A DNA stretch of 64,000 nt. It comes from an uncultured Alphaproteobacteria bacterium. Lineage in GTDB: Bacteria; Pseudomonadota; Alphaproteobacteria; HIMB59. Numbering within the stretch: the stretch's first letter is position 1; every line of letters starts with the position of its first letter. Positions 63,909-64,000 of the stretch are shown here, piece by piece. The notes beneath the pieces were generated by a model that was given only the letters and a program-made list of their open reading frames with translations, had not been told where the DNA came from and searched no databases. Location: assembly GCA_902575725.1 (NCBI GenBank), contig CACGSS010000002.1, positions 62,001-126,000 of the forward strand, written 5' to 3'. The translations under genes and the position numbers were made by a program.

Positions 63909-64000
63909 CTAATCATATCTTTGAAGGTGTAAAAGCCTTTTTCCTTTGATGATAACCATACTGCTGCTTGAATAGCGCCGTCAGAAAAAATTTTTCTGTT
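63905..64000 (-). CDS. dapB: 4-hydroxy-tetrahydrodipicolinate reductase, C-terminal end only
   Basis: Thirty-one codons at the window edge read (minus strand) NRKIFSDGAIQAAVWLSSK then EKGFYTFKDMIS and stop. The pattern G-A-x-x-A-x-WL followed by K-x-G-x-Y/F-x-x-D is the C-terminus of DapB. DapB reduces dihydrodipicolinate in lysine and diaminopimelate synthesis. The rest is outside the window. Confidence 0.75.
   Translation of the reverse strand, partial: NRKIFSDGAIQAAVWLSSKEKGFYTFKDMIS

Noticed and set aside
1..64000. tRNA genes, rRNA, CRISPR arrays, insertion sequences, prophage
   Set aside because: All gaps were inspected; none is long enough for or resembles these, and no transposase, integrase or Cas gene was seen.

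Overview
The window is about 64 kb of gene-dense, AT-rich (by eye near 30% G+C) chromosome from a streamlined marine alphaproteobacterium. This rests on alphaproteobacterial gene order (ubiE-mutM-rpsT-dnaA; rimI-miaB-phoH-ybeY-corC-lnt ... nusA-infB-rbfA-truB-rpsO-pnp; fabA-fabB-fabI), a proteorhodopsin/retinal cassette, very short or overlapping gene junctions, many TTG/GTG starts and no gap longer than about 140 bases. The organism could be HIMB59/AEGEAN-169-like or another low-GC pelagic lineage; I cannot place it more closely from sequence alone. I saw no tRNA, rRNA, CRISPR, IS element or prophage.

Layout. 1-5.7 kb: replication block on the minus strand (gyrB 3' part missing, recF, dnaN, dnaA, rpsT, mutM). 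5.7-11.6 kb: plus-strand run of ubiE, coaC and coaB (CoaBC interrupted by one in-frame stop), dut, a MoeB/ThiF E1-like enzyme, fabA-fabB-fabI and a frameshifted PEBP-like exported protein. 11.6-26.6 kb: long minus-strand run of pnp, rpsO, truB, rbfA, infB, nusA, trmB, lnt, corC, ybeY, phoH, miaB and rimI, headed by agt and plcP. 26.6-42 kb: a phosphate-starvation district: plcP-agt (lipid renovation), a SET-domain methyltransferase, dgkA, arsenate reductase, phoB-phoU-pstBACS, phoR, ppk, sixA, ppx, a secreted phytase-like beta-propeller protein and an unknown ATP-grasp-like protein. 42-51.9 kb: glnD, trpS, nfuA, cell-wall enzymes, tsaB, msrA and small unknowns. 51.9-58.3 kb: photoheterotrophy cassette: crtE (divergent), blue-tuned proteorhodopsin with its own terminator, crtI, crtB, crtY and blh. 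58.3-64 kb: ispH, pyruvate carboxylase, nth, a DUF2244 protein and the 3' end of dapB.

The most informative observation is an identical 17-base motif (TTAATAAAACTTTAACA, minus-strand sense) found exactly three times, always upstream of a minus-strand gene start: plcP, pstS and an unknown ATP-grasp-like gene. It has the 11-base direct-repeat geometry of a Pho box and is followed after 11 bases by a TA-starting -10-like hexamer. It ties phosphate uptake, replacement of phospholipids by glycolipids and an undescribed protein into one PhoB regulon. The genes fit together: Pst imports phosphate, PhoR/PhoB/PhoU sense it, PlcP strips phospholipid headgroups, Agt glycosylates the diacylglycerol, DgkA may recycle it, Ppk/Ppx manage polyphosphate, and ArsC deals with arsenate that enters through Pst.

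Other second-look items: a MutM lacking all four zinc-finger cysteines; the CoaBC stop; a possible structured RNA between dgkA and arsC; a terminator/attenuator directly before nusA, with rimP absent; and a strong terminator isolating proteorhodopsin from a crt operon that seems to start with a near-leaderless TTG.
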